From Planosporangium spinosum (lineage in GTDB: Bacteria > Actinomycetota > Actinomycetes > Mycobacteriales > Micromonosporaceae): 64,000 bases of DNA. Below the pieces are notes generated by a model that saw only the letters and a program-made list of their open reading frames with translations, did no database searches and had not been told where the DNA came from. A program made the translations under genes and the position numbers. The stretch is taken from the NCBI RefSeq assembly GCF_049999945.1, contig NZ_JBLYUB010000034.1, forward strand, positions 5,743 through 69,742, written 5' to 3'. Shown here one piece after another: positions 52,952-61,875 of this stretch; the stretch's first letter is position 1; each line of letters starts with the position of its first letter.

Positions 52952-55324
52952 CTACTGTCGCGTCCCGCACAGCAGCGGGTCCTGCGTGCACCGGGGATCC
53001 CGGGCCGGCGGTTGCGCCGGTGGCTCCGGCTGTGGTGCGGCGCCGCCCTCCCCGCCACCCCGGCCACCCCGGTTCCGGGCGGAGGTGGAACTCGTTGGCG
53101 TCGGGTTGCCGCCTCCCTTGCCGAACGCGATCTCCCGGCTCGGCGCGGCGAAGTTGACCGCCGGCTTGTCGGCCATGGCGTCGCGCAGCGCGTACTGCAC
53201 CGCCTTGTTGATGTTGTCGTGTGGATTCCTGAGGTCGGCCTTGAGCCGGTCGGACCGCGGGTTGTCCGGGTCGGCGAGGATGCCGGCCATCGCGATCTGC
53301 TTGGTCATCGCGACGAGCGTCGCCGTGCGGTCGTTGTCGGTGGTGCCCGTCTTGCCGGCCACCGGGCGGCCCACGATCCTGCGTACCTCCGAGGCCGTGC
53401 CCTCGTCGCAGCGACCGTACGCGGACTGGTCACCCAGCGGGCAGCGGGCCGCGTCGACGGCGGCGCGGGCCACGTCGGCGCCGACGACCTGGCGGCACTG
53501 CGGCTTGGCGAGGTCGAGCTTGTGGTCGTCCATGTCGCGGATCTCGGTGATCGGCGTGGGCGCGCAGTAGGTGCCGTCTGCGGCGAGTGTGGCGTACGCG
53601 TTGGCCAGGTCGAGCGGCGTCGTGGCGCTCACGCCGAGCGTGAACGGCCCCCAGCCGTTGGCGTAGTCGGGGTTGTTGGCCCGCTCGTAGTCCCCGATCT
53701 CCGGGGGGACGCCGTGGGAGCGGAACTGGATGCCCAGCCGCTTGGCGACATCGACCGCGTTCTCGGCGCCCGCCCGCTCCTGAAGCGGCAGGAAGTACGT
53801 GTTGACCGAGCGGCCGAAGCCGGTCCACATGTTGCGCGGGCCGTTCATCCAGGTCGGGCTGGCGTTGACGACGCAGTAGTAACTGGTGCCCTTGCAAGCG
53901 GCCTCGCCGTCGCTGCTCACGATGTACTTCTTGGACTGATAGGGCGACGTGGTGTTGATGGTGTAGTCGAGCGTCATGCCCTTTTCGAGCGCCGCGACCA
54001 TCGTGAACATCTTGAACGTCGAACCGGCCTGGTAGCCCTCGATGTCGCCACCGCCGGTCAGCAGGGGTGCGGTCGTGTTCGGGTAGTTGCCCTTCTGGCC
54101 CTTCTTGAAGGGGTTGGTGTTCAGCCCGTTGTTGCTCTGGTCGTTGCTGAAGGTGCGGTTTGTCGCGAGGCCGAGCACCCGGCCGGTGCCCGGCTCGACC
54201 GCGGCGACCATCGCCGCGTACGGGCTGCCGGTGGCGAGTGCGCCCTCGACGTTGCGACGCATCGCCGCTTGGGTGTTCACGTCCAGCGAGCTGATGATCT
54301 TGTAGCCGCCGCTCTTGAGCTTGTTCTGCCGGGAGAAGGGGTCGGTGCCGAAGTCGGCCTGGCTCAGCCACCACCGGTACAGGTAGTCGCAGAAGAAGCC
54401 GGCGCCCAGGTCGCCACGCGGCATCGAGGCGCAGCCCTCGGGCGACCGCTGACCGACGATCTTCAGCTCGGCGGCCTTCGCCTGGTCGGCCTGCTGCTGC
54501 GTGATGTATTTGAGGGTGACCATCTGCCGCAGCACGTACTCGCGGCGCTCCAGCGCGGCGGTGCGCTTCTCCGGGTAGTCCGGGTCCGCCGGGTCGTACG
54601 AACTGGGCGCCTTGACCAGGCCGGCGAGCAGCGCCGCCTCGGGCAGCGTGAGGTCCTTGGGCTCCTTGCCGAAGTACACCTGGCTCGCGGCGAAGACGCC
54701 GTAGGCGCCGTGTCCGAAGCTCGAAATATTCAGATAGCGCTCAAGAATTTCTTGCTTGTTGTACTTCTTCTCGATGGCCAGCGCGAACTTCATCTCGCGT
54801 ACCTTGCGGGCCGACGTCTGCTCGGTCGCGGCGACGATCTCTTCGTTCGTGTGCGCCGAGTACGCGAGGGCCTGCCGGACGTACTGCATGGTCAGGGTGG
54901 ATGCGCCCTGGGAGACCTGGCCGCCCGTGCCACGGTTGGCCACGGCCGCACGGGCGACGCCCTTGGGGTCCACGCCGTGATGCTCGTAGAACCGCGAGTC
55001 CTCGGCGGCGACGATCGCCTGCTGCATGACCGGCGAGACCTCGCTGAGGTGGACGTCGCGGCGGTTCTCGTCGTAGAACATGGCGAGCAGCGTCTTGGCG
55101 TCCGAGGCGTACACGTAGGAGATCTGCGGCGGCGGCAGTTCGACCAGTTCGGTCGGCAGGTGGTCGAACGCCTCCGCACTCGCCTTTGCCGCGAGGCCTG
55201 ACATGGCGACGACGGGGAAGGCTGCTGCCGCAACGACGATTCCTGCGAGTAGGCCGCAGACGAGCAATGATGCGGTGTTGGTGAGCACACCATGGTCCCG
55301 CTTGCGCATCCATGTCACGCGCAC
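52952..55324 (-). CDS. Class A penicillin-binding protein (transglycosylase/transpeptidase)
   Basis: The 790-residue protein has a signal anchor (about 17-40), a GT51 transglycosylase domain (about 75-260) with EDSRFYEHHGVD carrying catalytic Glu and a GASTLTMQYVRQ segment, and a transpeptidase domain (about 350-680). The transpeptidase shows SxxK in AGSTFKM, SVN in GRSVNTYF and KTGTT. The tail (about 730-790) is Gly/Pro-rich. It polymerises and crosslinks peptidoglycan; the mycobacterial counterpart in this gene order is ponA2. I use the GTG at 55324; the ATG at 55309 (MRKRDHG) is an alternative. Confidence 0.9.
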   Translation of the reverse strand: MRVTWMRKRDHGVLTNTASLLVCGLLAGIVVAAAAFPVVAMSGLAAKASAEAFDHLPTELVELPPPQISYVYASDAKTLLAMFYDENRRDVHLSEVSPVMQQAIVAAEDSRFYEHHGVDPKGVARAAVANRGTGGQVSQGASTLTMQYVRQALAYSAHTNEEIVAATEQTSARKVREMKFALAIEKKYNKQEILERYLNISSFGHGAYGVFAASQVYFGKEPKDLTLPEAALLAGLVKAPSSYDPADPDYPEKRTAALERREYVLRQMVTLKYITQQQADQAKAAELKIVGQRSPEGCASMPRGDLGAGFFCDYLYRWWLSQADFGTDPFSRQNKLKSGGYKIISSLDVNTQAAMRRNVEGALATGSPYAAMVAAVEPGTGRVLGLATNRTFSNDQSNNGLNTNPFKKGQKGNYPNTTAPLLTGGGDIEGYQAGSTFKMFTMVAALEKGMTLDYTINTTSPYQSKKYIVSSDGEAACKGTSYYCVVNASPTWMNGPRNMWTGFGRSVNTYFLPLQERAGAENAVDVAKRLGIQFRSHGVPPEIGDYERANNPDYANGWGPFTLGVSATTPLDLANAYATLAADGTYCAPTPITEIRDMDDHKLDLAKPQCRQVVGADVARAAVDAARCPLGDQSAYGRCDEGTASEVRRIVGRPVAGKTGTTDNDRTATLVAMTKQIAMAGILADPDNPRSDRLKADLRNPHDNINKAVQYALRDAMADKPAVNFAAPSREIAFGKGGGNPTPTSSTSARNRGGRGGGEGGAAPQPEPPAQPPARDPRCTQDPLLCGTRQ

Positions 55325-55768
55325 AGGGTACGGGACGGTGCAATAGGCGCGCGTCCTTTCAGGACGCCACCTCGTTGTGATAGACGGATGACTCTAGGCA
55401 CGGCGGCGCCGATGCGGCTCTGTCCGCCGGTCGGGCGGAATATGTGACGTTTTGGATGACCCATTTCGGTGGTTGGCGCGGACGAAAAGTAAAAAAGTCC
55501 TGTTTAGCATGTTTAGTACCACCCGACACGGGGTCCAACTCGGTGAAAGCGACGTTGCGTAATCGCACGACTACAGAGCATCATGACCGATGGAAGTGAA
55601 TTGGCCCTCCGGGCCTGGAGGGTAATGACCGTCGGTCGTAGTGGGCGGTTGGCGGCCAATGTCGGAGTTCGCGGCTTGTGGTGTGGGACCACGATCCGCA
55701 TCGACGGCGGCCATCCAGCGGCTTGGGTGTAAAGGCCCGGGGGGGCTTTTCAAGGGGGGACGTGAAAG
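55325..55768. other. Divergent intergenic region between PBP and wblA
   Basis: About 440 bp with lower GC than its flanks (A-rich near 55480). Short frames have no support. No clear palindrome or promoter could be fixed; a long wblA leader is likely. Confidence 0.45.
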
Positions 55769-56089
55769 ATGACGATGGTCGTCGACTGGCCGAGCTTGGC
55801 GGCTTGCCGAAGCGGTGACCCGGATGCGCTGTTCGTCCAGGGCGCCGAGCAGAACGTCGCGAAGCGGATCTGCAGGGGCTGCCCGGTGCGGAACGAGTGC
55901 CTCGCCGACGCGCTCGACAACCGCATCGAGTTCGGTGTCTGGGGCGGCATGACCGAGCGGGAGCGGCGGGCGCTGCTGCGCCGTCATCCTCAGGTGACCA
56001 GCTGGCGCAAGACCTTCGAGGCCGCGATGGTCAAGGAGACGGGCAAGCAGCCGGTCGGCGCGGCGAAGGAACTGGTGGCGGCGGGCTGA
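55769..56089 (+). CDS. wblA: WhiB-family iron-sulfur regulator, WblA/WhiB4 type
   Basis: The 106-residue protein has the four cluster cysteines at 13, 35, 38 and 44 (C-x21-C-x2-C-x5-C) and the turn GVWGGMTERERRALLRR. The segment DPDALFVQGA, then CRGCPVRNECLADALDNRIEFGVWGG, matches mycobacterial WhiB4 and streptomycete WblA more than other Wbl proteins. WblA controls development and secondary metabolism in Streptomyces; WhiB4 is a redox sensor. The ATG at 55769 fits the family start. Its neighbours match the ponA2-whiB4 locus of M. tuberculosis. Confidence 0.9.
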   Translation: MTMVVDWPSLAACRSGDPDALFVQGAEQNVAKRICRGCPVRNECLADALDNRIEFGVWGGMTERERRALLRRHPQVTSWRKTFEAAMVKETGKQPVGAAKELVAAG

Positions 56090-56198
56090 TGCGGTGACCA
56101 CCGGCGGACGCGGTCGTGGGGGGACTCGACCGCGCCCGCCGGTATCGCTCTCCCCATGATCACGAAAGTCGGGCGCCGGGAAGTCGGGTGCGGGAAAG

Positions 56199-57365
56199 TC
56201 AGGCGCCGGACAGTGACCGGCCGATCGCCCGCAGCCCGTCGAGGTCGTGGACGTCGGCCGGCTGCACCGGCACCTCGACCACCGGTACCTGTGGATACGC
56301 CGAGACGAAGCGGTCGGCCACCGCGGCCTGACGGGAGCGTTGTTCGACCAGGCCGGCGTGGATGCGCAGCGCGTCGGCGGTCACGTCGTGCCCGTCGACC
56401 CCGTCGAGGCGTACCGCCGCGGCCCGGGCGTTCTCCGAACTGATCGCCGGCGCGGCGACGGTGGTCACCCGGTTGAGGACCAGCCCCGTCAGCGGCATCT
56501 TCTCGCTGTCGAGCCGGTCGGCGAAGTAGGCCGCCTCCCGGATCGCATCCGGCTCGGGCGCGGCGACGACCAGGAACGCCGTCTCGCGGTCCTGCAGGAT
56601 CCGGTACGTGCGCTCCGCGCGTTCACGGAAGCCGCCGAACATCGAGTCGAGCGCGGACACGAAGGTGGACAGGTCGGTCAGCAACTGGGTGCCGAGGACC
56701 TTCGTCACCGCCCGGGTGAAGATCCCGAACGAGGCCGACGCCAGCTTGAACACGCTCCGCCCGCCGGCGCGGGCCGGGGCGAGCAGCATCCGCAACATCC
56801 GGCCGTCGAGGAAGCGCGACAGCCGGGCCGGGGCGTCGAGGAAGTCCAGCGCGGACCGCGACGGCGGGGTGTCGACCACGATCAGGTCCCACTCCTGGCC
56901 GTCATGGCCGTGGGCGCGTAGCTGTCCCAGCTTCTCCATCGCCATGTACTCCTGGGTGCCGGAGAACGTGGAGCTCATGGCCTGGTAGAAGGGGTTCGCG
57001 AAGATCTCCTCGGCCTTCTCCGCGTCGGTGTGTGCGAGCACGACCTCGTCGAAGGTCCGCTTCATGTCGAGCATCATGGCGTGCAGTTCGCCGGTGTCGG
57101 CGTTGACGCCCTTGACCTGGCGGGGCGTGTTGTCCAGGGCGGTCAGTCCGAGCGCCTGGGCCAGCCGGCGGGCCGGGTCGATGGTGAGCACGACCGTGCG
57201 CCGTCCGTGCTTCTCGGCGGCCCGCAGCCCGAGCGCGGCCGCCGTCGTGGTCTTGCCCACGCCGCCGGAGCCACAGCAGACCATGATGCGCACGGTCGGG
57301 TCGGCCAGGAGGGCGTCCACGTCCAGCCGCGGACTCCGCGTTCGGTCATCGTGGTCGGACAGCAC
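56199..57365 (-). CDS. ArsA-like P-loop ATPase, second of pair
   Basis: The 388-residue protein is an ArsA/anion-transporting-type ATPase of the deviant Walker group. It has a P-loop CGSGGVGKTTTAAALGLRA, switch segment TIDPARRLAQALGL and Asp-containing VVDTPPSRSALDFLDAP. The mycobacterial relative is Rv3680. I use the GTG at 57365 (LSDHDDRTRSP) as start because relatives begin near here; GTG 57431 is coupled to the previous stop and is an alternative. It follows the first ATPase gene; the two probably form a heterodimer. Confidence 0.85.
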   Translation of the reverse strand: MLSDHDDRTRSPRLDVDALLADPTVRIMVCCGSGGVGKTTTAAALGLRAAEKHGRRTVVLTIDPARRLAQALGLTALDNTPRQVKGVNADTGELHAMMLDMKRTFDEVVLAHTDAEKAEEIFANPFYQAMSSTFSGTQEYMAMEKLGQLRAHGHDGQEWDLIVVDTPPSRSALDFLDAPARLSRFLDGRMLRMLLAPARAGGRSVFKLASASFGIFTRAVTKVLGTQLLTDLSTFVSALDSMFGGFRERAERTYRILQDRETAFLVVAAPEPDAIREAAYFADRLDSEKMPLTGLVLNRVTTVAAPAISSENARAAAVRLDGVDGHDVTADALRIHAGLVEQRSRQAAVADRFVSAYPQVPVVEVPVQPADVHDLDGLRAIGRSLSGA

Positions 57366-57435
57366 GCTGCGAGCGTATCCGGCTACCGGGGCGAACGACC
57401 CGCGTGCGCCGGCGAGAGCGCGGATCGTCACACCA

Positions 57436-58395
57436 TCAGGGGCTGGTGAGCAGTGCCTGGGCCAACCGGTCGAGGCCCTCCCGGCTCACCCCACCGGGCA
57501 GGACCGGCAGCTCCACCACCGGGCGGCCGAGCGCCGCCAGGTCGTCGCGCAGGGCGGCCTCCACCCCGAGCCGCGTCTTGTACGCCTTCGCCTCGGTGAC
57601 CAGACCGGCGACGGTGTCCCGGTCGGCCGGCAGGCCGGCCTCCGCCAGGCCGCGGCGCAGCTCCGCCGGGGTGATCCGGGCACCGGTCAGCAGCGGAGCG
57701 CGGGTGGCGTTGACGATCACCGAGCCCACCGGTATGCCGAGCGCCCCCAGATCCTCGATCGCGTCGGTGGTCTCCTGTACCGGCATCTCCTCCAGCAGGG
57801 TGACGACGTGGACGGCCGTCATCGGTGAGCGGAGGATCGCCGAGACCCCTTCGCTCTGCGACTTGATCGGCCCGACCTTCGCCAGTCGGGCCGTCTCGGC
57901 GGTCACGTTGAGGAAACGCCCGATCCGGCCGGTCGGGGGCGCGTCGACGACCACGGCGTCGTAGACACGGTGGCCGTTCGCGGTACGGGTGACGGCCTCC
58001 TTGACCTTGCCGGTCAGCAGGACGTCGCGCATGCCCGGGGCGATCGTCGTGGCGAAGTCGACCGCGCCCATCTTCTGCAGGGCCCGCCCGGCCATGCCGA
58101 GCCGGTAGAACATGTCCAGGTACTCCAGCAGTGCCTCTTCGGCGTCGATCGCGAGCGCGCGGACCTCGCCGCCGCCCGGCGCGCCCGCGACCACCCGCTC
58201 CTCGTACGGCAGCGGAGGCAGCTCGAACAGCTGCGCTATGCCCTGACGGCCCTCGACCTCGGTGAGCAGGACCCGCCGGCCTCCGGTCGCCAGAGCGATG
58301 GCCAGGGCCGCGGCCACGGTCGTCTTGCCGGTGCCGCCCTTGCCGGTCACGACGTGCAGGCGTGCGGGCCACTCGGCGTGTTCGTGTGAAGCCAC
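57436..58395 (-). CDS. ArsA-like P-loop ATPase, first of pair
   Basis: The 319-residue protein starts with VVTGKGGTGKTTVAAALAIAL (P-loop with the GKGG signature of the ArsA/MinD class) and has EVEGRQGIAQLFELPPLPYEE and the Asp-containing VVVDAPPTGRIGRFLNV. The mycobacterial relative is Rv3679, which pairs with Rv3680. GTG at 58395 precedes the conserved start. No membrane channel partner is present, so the role may be in protein or metal handling and not anion export. Confidence 0.85.
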   Translation of the reverse strand: MASHEHAEWPARLHVVTGKGGTGKTTVAAALAIALATGGRRVLLTEVEGRQGIAQLFELPPLPYEERVVAGAPGGGEVRALAIDAEEALLEYLDMFYRLGMAGRALQKMGAVDFATTIAPGMRDVLLTGKVKEAVTRTANGHRVYDAVVVDAPPTGRIGRFLNVTAETARLAKVGPIKSQSEGVSAILRSPMTAVHVVTLLEEMPVQETTDAIEDLGALGIPVGSVIVNATRAPLLTGARITPAELRRGLAEAGLPADRDTVAGLVTEAKAYKTRLGVEAALRDDLAALGRPVVELPVLPGGVSREGLDRLAQALLTSP

Positions 58396-58409
58396 GCAAC
58401 CGAGAGTAG

Positions 58410-59039
58410 CTACTTGGCGTCCCCGACTTCGCAGACCCACCAGCCGCTCTCCTTGACCGCCACGAATTTCAGCCGCTTCTCGGCGGTCCGCTCGTCGGTG
58501 GTTGTGATCTTGATGGGTACGGTCAGGGTCGCGGTGTTGCCCTTGCGCGACTGCACGGCCGGCGTCGGCCAGCTGTACCGCGGGGACCGGTACTTCCGCT
58601 CGAACGAGCGCAGCTCGTCGATCTTCTTGGCCAGGTCCGCCTTGTCGCGCGACTCCGAGCAGACGTATCTGGTCGCCTTGTCCACGTCGTGGTCGGTGAA
58701 GACCGCGGTGAGGAAGCCGTCGACCGCGTCGGTCGGGGTCGGGCGGCCAGTGCCACCGACCTTCTTGATCAGGAAGTACGCCGTCGTGCCGCCCCCGCCG
58801 CACAGCAGCAGAACCAGGGCCAGGACGAGTGAGGTGACCAGCAGGGTGCGCGGGCGGCGCGGTGTCGACGCCGTGGCCGGGCCACCCGGGTAGGCGACCG
58901 GCGCACCGGGGTGGGCGGCCGGGTCGGTCGGTTGGGCGGCCGGCACACCGGGCTGGCCCTGGTGCGTGGGCTGGCCCTCGGGTGTGGGCTGGCCCTGCGG
59001 GCCGCCGGGTTCGGGCGGGTATCCGAGCGGCTGGCTCAT
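58410..59039 (-). CDS. Pro-rich membrane protein, hypothetical
   Basis: The 209-residue protein has a Pro/Gln/Gly-rich cytosolic tail (about 1-60), one transmembrane helix (about 67-88, LLVTSLVLALVLLLCGG), and an outside domain (about 95-209) with TDAVDGFLTAVFTDHDVDKA, and TATLTVPIKITTTDERTAEKR. The outside part resembles NTF2/DUF4878-type lipoproteins. It is 14 bp upstream of the first ArsA-like ATPase and on the same strand. Function is unknown. Confidence 0.72.
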   Translation of the reverse strand: MSQPLGYPPEPGGPQGQPTPEGQPTHQGQPGVPAAQPTDPAAHPGAPVAYPGGPATASTPRRPRTLLVTSLVLALVLLLCGGGGTTAYFLIKKVGGTGRPTPTDAVDGFLTAVFTDHDVDKATRYVCSESRDKADLAKKIDELRSFERKYRSPRYSWPTPAVQSRKGNTATLTVPIKITTTDERTAEKRLKFVAVKESGWWVCEVGDAK

Positions 59040-59240
59040 GTCGTCCCCTTCACGGGCCAGTGTCCTCCCCTTGCGGGGGCCGGATGCCGACGGATGGCGG
59101 GCGCCGCGGGGATGTGGCCGCGGCCAAGATTAACCCGGACGGACGAGGGTCCGTGACGGCCGGTCGGTCGATCACTCGGCGTCCCGGTCCAGCCCTTAGG
59201 CTGTCGGCGTAGAAACCCCTATCACGGGAGCCCTCGAGCA

Positions 59241-59411
59241 ATGCAGAAGTGGGAGTACGCCACGGTGCCGCTGCTGGTCCACGCGACCAAGCAGATCCTG
59301 GACAACTGGGGCGAAGATGGCTGGGAGCTGGTCACCGTCGTGCCGGGGCCGAGCGCCGAGCAGCTCGTCGCGTACCTGAAGCGGCCGCGCCCGTCGGAGG
59401 GTGCGCAGTGA
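59241..59411 (+). CDS. DUF4177-type small protein
   Basis: This 56-residue protein (MQKWEYATVPLLVHATKQIL, then DNWGEDGWELVTVV) carries the DUF4177 pattern of two strands and a helix with GWELVTV. It is too short to be obvious from size alone, but the mycobacterial ponA2-whiB4 region has the same small protein before the RidA gene. The stop overlaps the next start by 4 nt. Function is unknown. Confidence 0.82.
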   Translation: MQKWEYATVPLLVHATKQILDNWGEDGWELVTVVPGPSAEQLVAYLKRPRPSEGAQ

Positions 59412-59872
59412 GCGGGGCGCAGGCGCGCGCGAAGCTGGCCGAGCTGGGCCTGCGACTGCCCGAGGTGGTGACGCCGCTCGCGGCGTACGTGCCGGCGGTG
59501 CAGTCGGGCAACTACGTGTACGTGTCCGGCCAGGTGCCGTTCGCCGACGGGAAGCTGATGGCCACCGGCAAGGTCGGCGCCGAGGTGTCCGCCGAGCGCG
59601 CCACCGAGCTGGCCCGGCAGTGCGCGCTCAACGTCCTCGCGGCCGTCGACTCGCTTGTCGGCCTCGAACGGGTGGTGAAGGTCGTCAAGGTCGTCGGCTT
59701 CGTCGCCTCGGCCGAGGGCTTCACCGGGCAGCCGGGCGTGATCAACGGCGCCAGCGAGCTGTTCGGCGCGGTGTTCGGCGAGGCGGGCCGGCACGCCCGC
59801 AGCGCCGTCGGGGTCGCCGAGCTGCCGCTCGGCGCGCCGGTCGAGGTCGAGGCGATCTTCGAGGTCGCCTGA
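59408..59872 (+). CDS. RidA family protein (reactive enamine/imine deaminase)
   Basis: The 154-residue protein is a YjgF/RidA-like trimer subunit: GNYVYVSGQVPFADGK and a KVVGFVASAEGF segment, ending RSAVGVAELPLGAPVEVEAIFE. The conserved Arg, Ser and Glu of this ending match the substrate pocket of the group. RidA proteins hydrolyse reactive enamines/imines such as 2-aminoacrylate. GTG 59408 overlaps the DUF4177 stop. This long form, with the N-terminal LAELGLRLPEVV, is the mycobacterial Rv3678c type. Confidence 0.88.
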   Translation: MSGAQARAKLAELGLRLPEVVTPLAAYVPAVQSGNYVYVSGQVPFADGKLMATGKVGAEVSAERATELARQCALNVLAAVDSLVGLERVVKVVKVVGFVASAEGFTGQPGVINGASELFGAVFGEAGRHARSAVGVAELPLGAPVEVEAIFEVA

Positions 59873-59886
59873 TCGTCACGGCCGCA

Positions 59887-59963
59887 TGATCGTCACAACT
59901 TCCGGCACGTTGTGGTCTCGGCACCCGGCGGAGACCACAGTTCCCCGGAAGTTGTGACGATCA
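59887..59963. repeat. Dispersed palindromic element, copy 2
   Basis: The element starts TGATCGTCACAACTTCCGG and ends CCGGAAGTTGTGACGATCA; the arms match closely. Inside, GTGGTCTC and GAGACCAC also pair. It is a better-conserved copy of the element at 8736-8810 and lies between the RidA stop and a convergent gene. Confidence 0.75.
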
Positions 59964-60013
59964 AGGCCGCGGTGACGACCACTGGGTGGGTCACGGTCAC
60001 GACCGGGTGACGC

Positions 60014-60913
60014 TCACGGGCCGGTCAGCGCCCGCAGCGTCGGGGTGAGATCGAGGTAGCGCCCGGACATCGCGGCCCGCATCCGGGCCAGTGCCCGCCG
60101 CGGTGAGGTCACCAGGTCGGGATGGTCCTCCAGGTATGCGAGGTCGCTGTCGGTCAGCACGGCCACGCTGAGCCGGCCGTCGGCGGTCACGAACACCGCC
60201 CGCTCCAGCTGTATGAAGGCGTCGCCCTGGGTACCCAGCAGTGCGATGGCGTCGGCCAGGGCGCGGGCCGGTGCCGAGGCGGCATGCCGGTGACCCGCCA
60301 CGTCACCGTCCCAGGCGCGTATCTCCGCCAGCGCGTCGAGCACCCGCCGGTCGAGGTCGACGTCGTCGGCTCCCCGCCGGCGCAGCCACAGCCGGATGTA
60401 CCGGCCGCCGTCGGTGGCCGTCACCAGCGAGGTCTGCAGGTCCAGGGCGCGGGCGGCCCGCAGGTACCGGGTGAGGATCCGGTCGCCCGCGACCGGGTCG
60501 GCGGCGTACACCAGGCCCTTGAGCACGGCGTCGTCGGGCAGACCCAGCCGCAGCCGGTACCGGGCCGCCAGCGCGTCGTCCTGCAGCCGCCGTACCTCCG
60601 TGCGGACCGCGAGGAAGCGCCGGTTCAGCTCGTCGATGCGGGACTGCACGTCGGCCACCCCGGCATGCACCTCGTCGGTCCGGTGGGCGGCCTCGCGCTG
60701 CGCCTCGGTGAGTCCGAGCAGGTGGTCGGCGAACGGGTCCAGCCAGTCGGCGCGCAGTTCGGAGACGGCCGTACGGGCCCGCCGCCGCTCCCGGCCGACG
60801 AGGTGGACCACCGCCAGGACGAGGGCGGACGCGACCACTGCACCGGTCAGGAAGGCGACGATGACGTCTTGCCGCAAGGCGCACCACTCGGGGTTTCGGG
60901 GACGCTGGTACAC
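60014..60913 (-). CDS. Membrane-anchored coiled-coil protein, hypothetical
   Basis: The 299-residue protein has one N-terminal transmembrane helix (about 14-40, VIVAFLTGAVVASALVLAVV) and a coiled-coil (about 60-115, rich in Glu/Arg). A mixed alpha/beta domain follows with GRYIRLWLRRRGADDVDLDRRVL, and AIALLGTQGDAFIQLERAVF. I do not recognise the domain. GTG 60913 is the start I prefer; a TTG at 60925 adds four residues. It ends toward the RidA repeat and is divergent from the metallo-hydrolase gene. Confidence 0.65.
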   Translation of the reverse strand: MYQRPRNPEWCALRQDVIVAFLTGAVVASALVLAVVHLVGRERRRARTAVSELRADWLDPFADHLLGLTEAQREAAHRTDEVHAGVADVQSRIDELNRRFLAVRTEVRRLQDDALAARYRLRLGLPDDAVLKGLVYAADPVAGDRILTRYLRAARALDLQTSLVTATDGGRYIRLWLRRRGADDVDLDRRVLDALAEIRAWDGDVAGHRHAASAPARALADAIALLGTQGDAFIQLERAVFVTADGRLSVAVLTDSDLAYLEDHPDLVTSPRRALARMRAAMSGRYLDLTPTLRALTGP

Positions 60914-61038
60914 ACAGCGCAGCAATTGACGAACGCTGCGTCAAGAGGAAGCCGGTCGTCGATACTTACGTACCCATACGTCTGGTTGTCGGCCCGCGCT
61001 GCTGAGGTCGGTCCGGCCGCCGCCGTACCATCCAGTGC

Positions 61039-61875
61039 ATGGTGACCCATGTGACCGCGCCCACGGCGGCCCTGCTCGACGCGCTGCCCGACTGGGTCAC
61101 GCTGCTCCGCGCGCCCAATCCCGGCCCGATGACGCTCGATGGGACCAACACCTGGGTGCTGCGGACAGGTGCCGACGAGCCGGCGGTCATCATCGATCCG
61201 GGACCACTCGACGAGGGTCATCTGGCGACCGTCGTCGGCCACGCCCCGGTCGGGTTCATTCTCGTCACCCACGGTCACCACGACCACGTCGAGGGTGCCG
61301 CGAGGCTGTCCGAGATGCTCGGGGGCGTGCCCGTGCTGGCCGCCGCCCCGGCGCACTGCGTGGGTACCGAGCCACTGGACCCGGACGAGGCGCTCAGTGC
61401 CGGCGACCTGATGATCGAGGCGCTCAGCACCCCGGGGCACACCGCCGACTCGGTGACCTTCCTGGTACGGGTCGGCGAGGAGGAGGTCGTCTTCAGCGGC
61501 GACACCATCCTCGGCCGCGGCACCACCATCGTGGCCTGGCCCGACGGCGACCTCGGTGACTACCTGGCCAGCCTGCGGACCCTGCGCGGCCTCGGCCCGG
61601 TACCCGTGCTGCCCGGCCACGGGCCGGCGCTCGCCGACTGCGCGGCGGCCGCCGGCTACTACCTGGACCACCGGCTGGCCCGGCTGGAACAGGTCCGCAC
61701 CGCGCGCGTGGCCGGTGCGCGGACCGCCGAGGAGGTCGTCCGGGTCGTGTACGCCGACGTCGACCCGGTGCTGTGGCCGGCGGCCGAATGGTCGGTGCGG
61801 GCCCAGCTGGCGTATCTGGAAAATATGGAGCGACGGGAATCACAGCCGGGGTCGGCGGAGTTGGACGAGCCGTGA
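61039..61875 (+). CDS. Metallo-beta-lactamase-fold hydrolase
   Basis: The 278-residue protein has the metal motif THGHHDHVEGA (H-x-H-x-D-H), STPGHTADSVTF, FSGDTILGRGT and LPGHGPAL in order, the whole MBL active site. It resembles the MBLAC/LACTB2-like group and the mycobacterial Rv3677c in the same gene order. An RNase or thioester hydrolase role is possible. A C-terminal helix-rich part (about 200-270) is usual. It overlaps the cyclase gene by 4 nt (GTGA). Confidence 0.88.
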   Translation: MVTHVTAPTAALLDALPDWVTLLRAPNPGPMTLDGTNTWVLRTGADEPAVIIDPGPLDEGHLATVVGHAPVGFILVTHGHHDHVEGAARLSEMLGGVPVLAAAPAHCVGTEPLDPDEALSAGDLMIEALSTPGHTADSVTFLVRVGEEEVVFSGDTILGRGTTIVAWPDGDLGDYLASLRTLRGLGPVPVLPGHGPALADCAAAAGYYLDHRLARLEQVRTARVAGARTAEEVVRVVYADVDPVLWPAAEWSVRAQLAYLENMERRESQPGSAELDEP

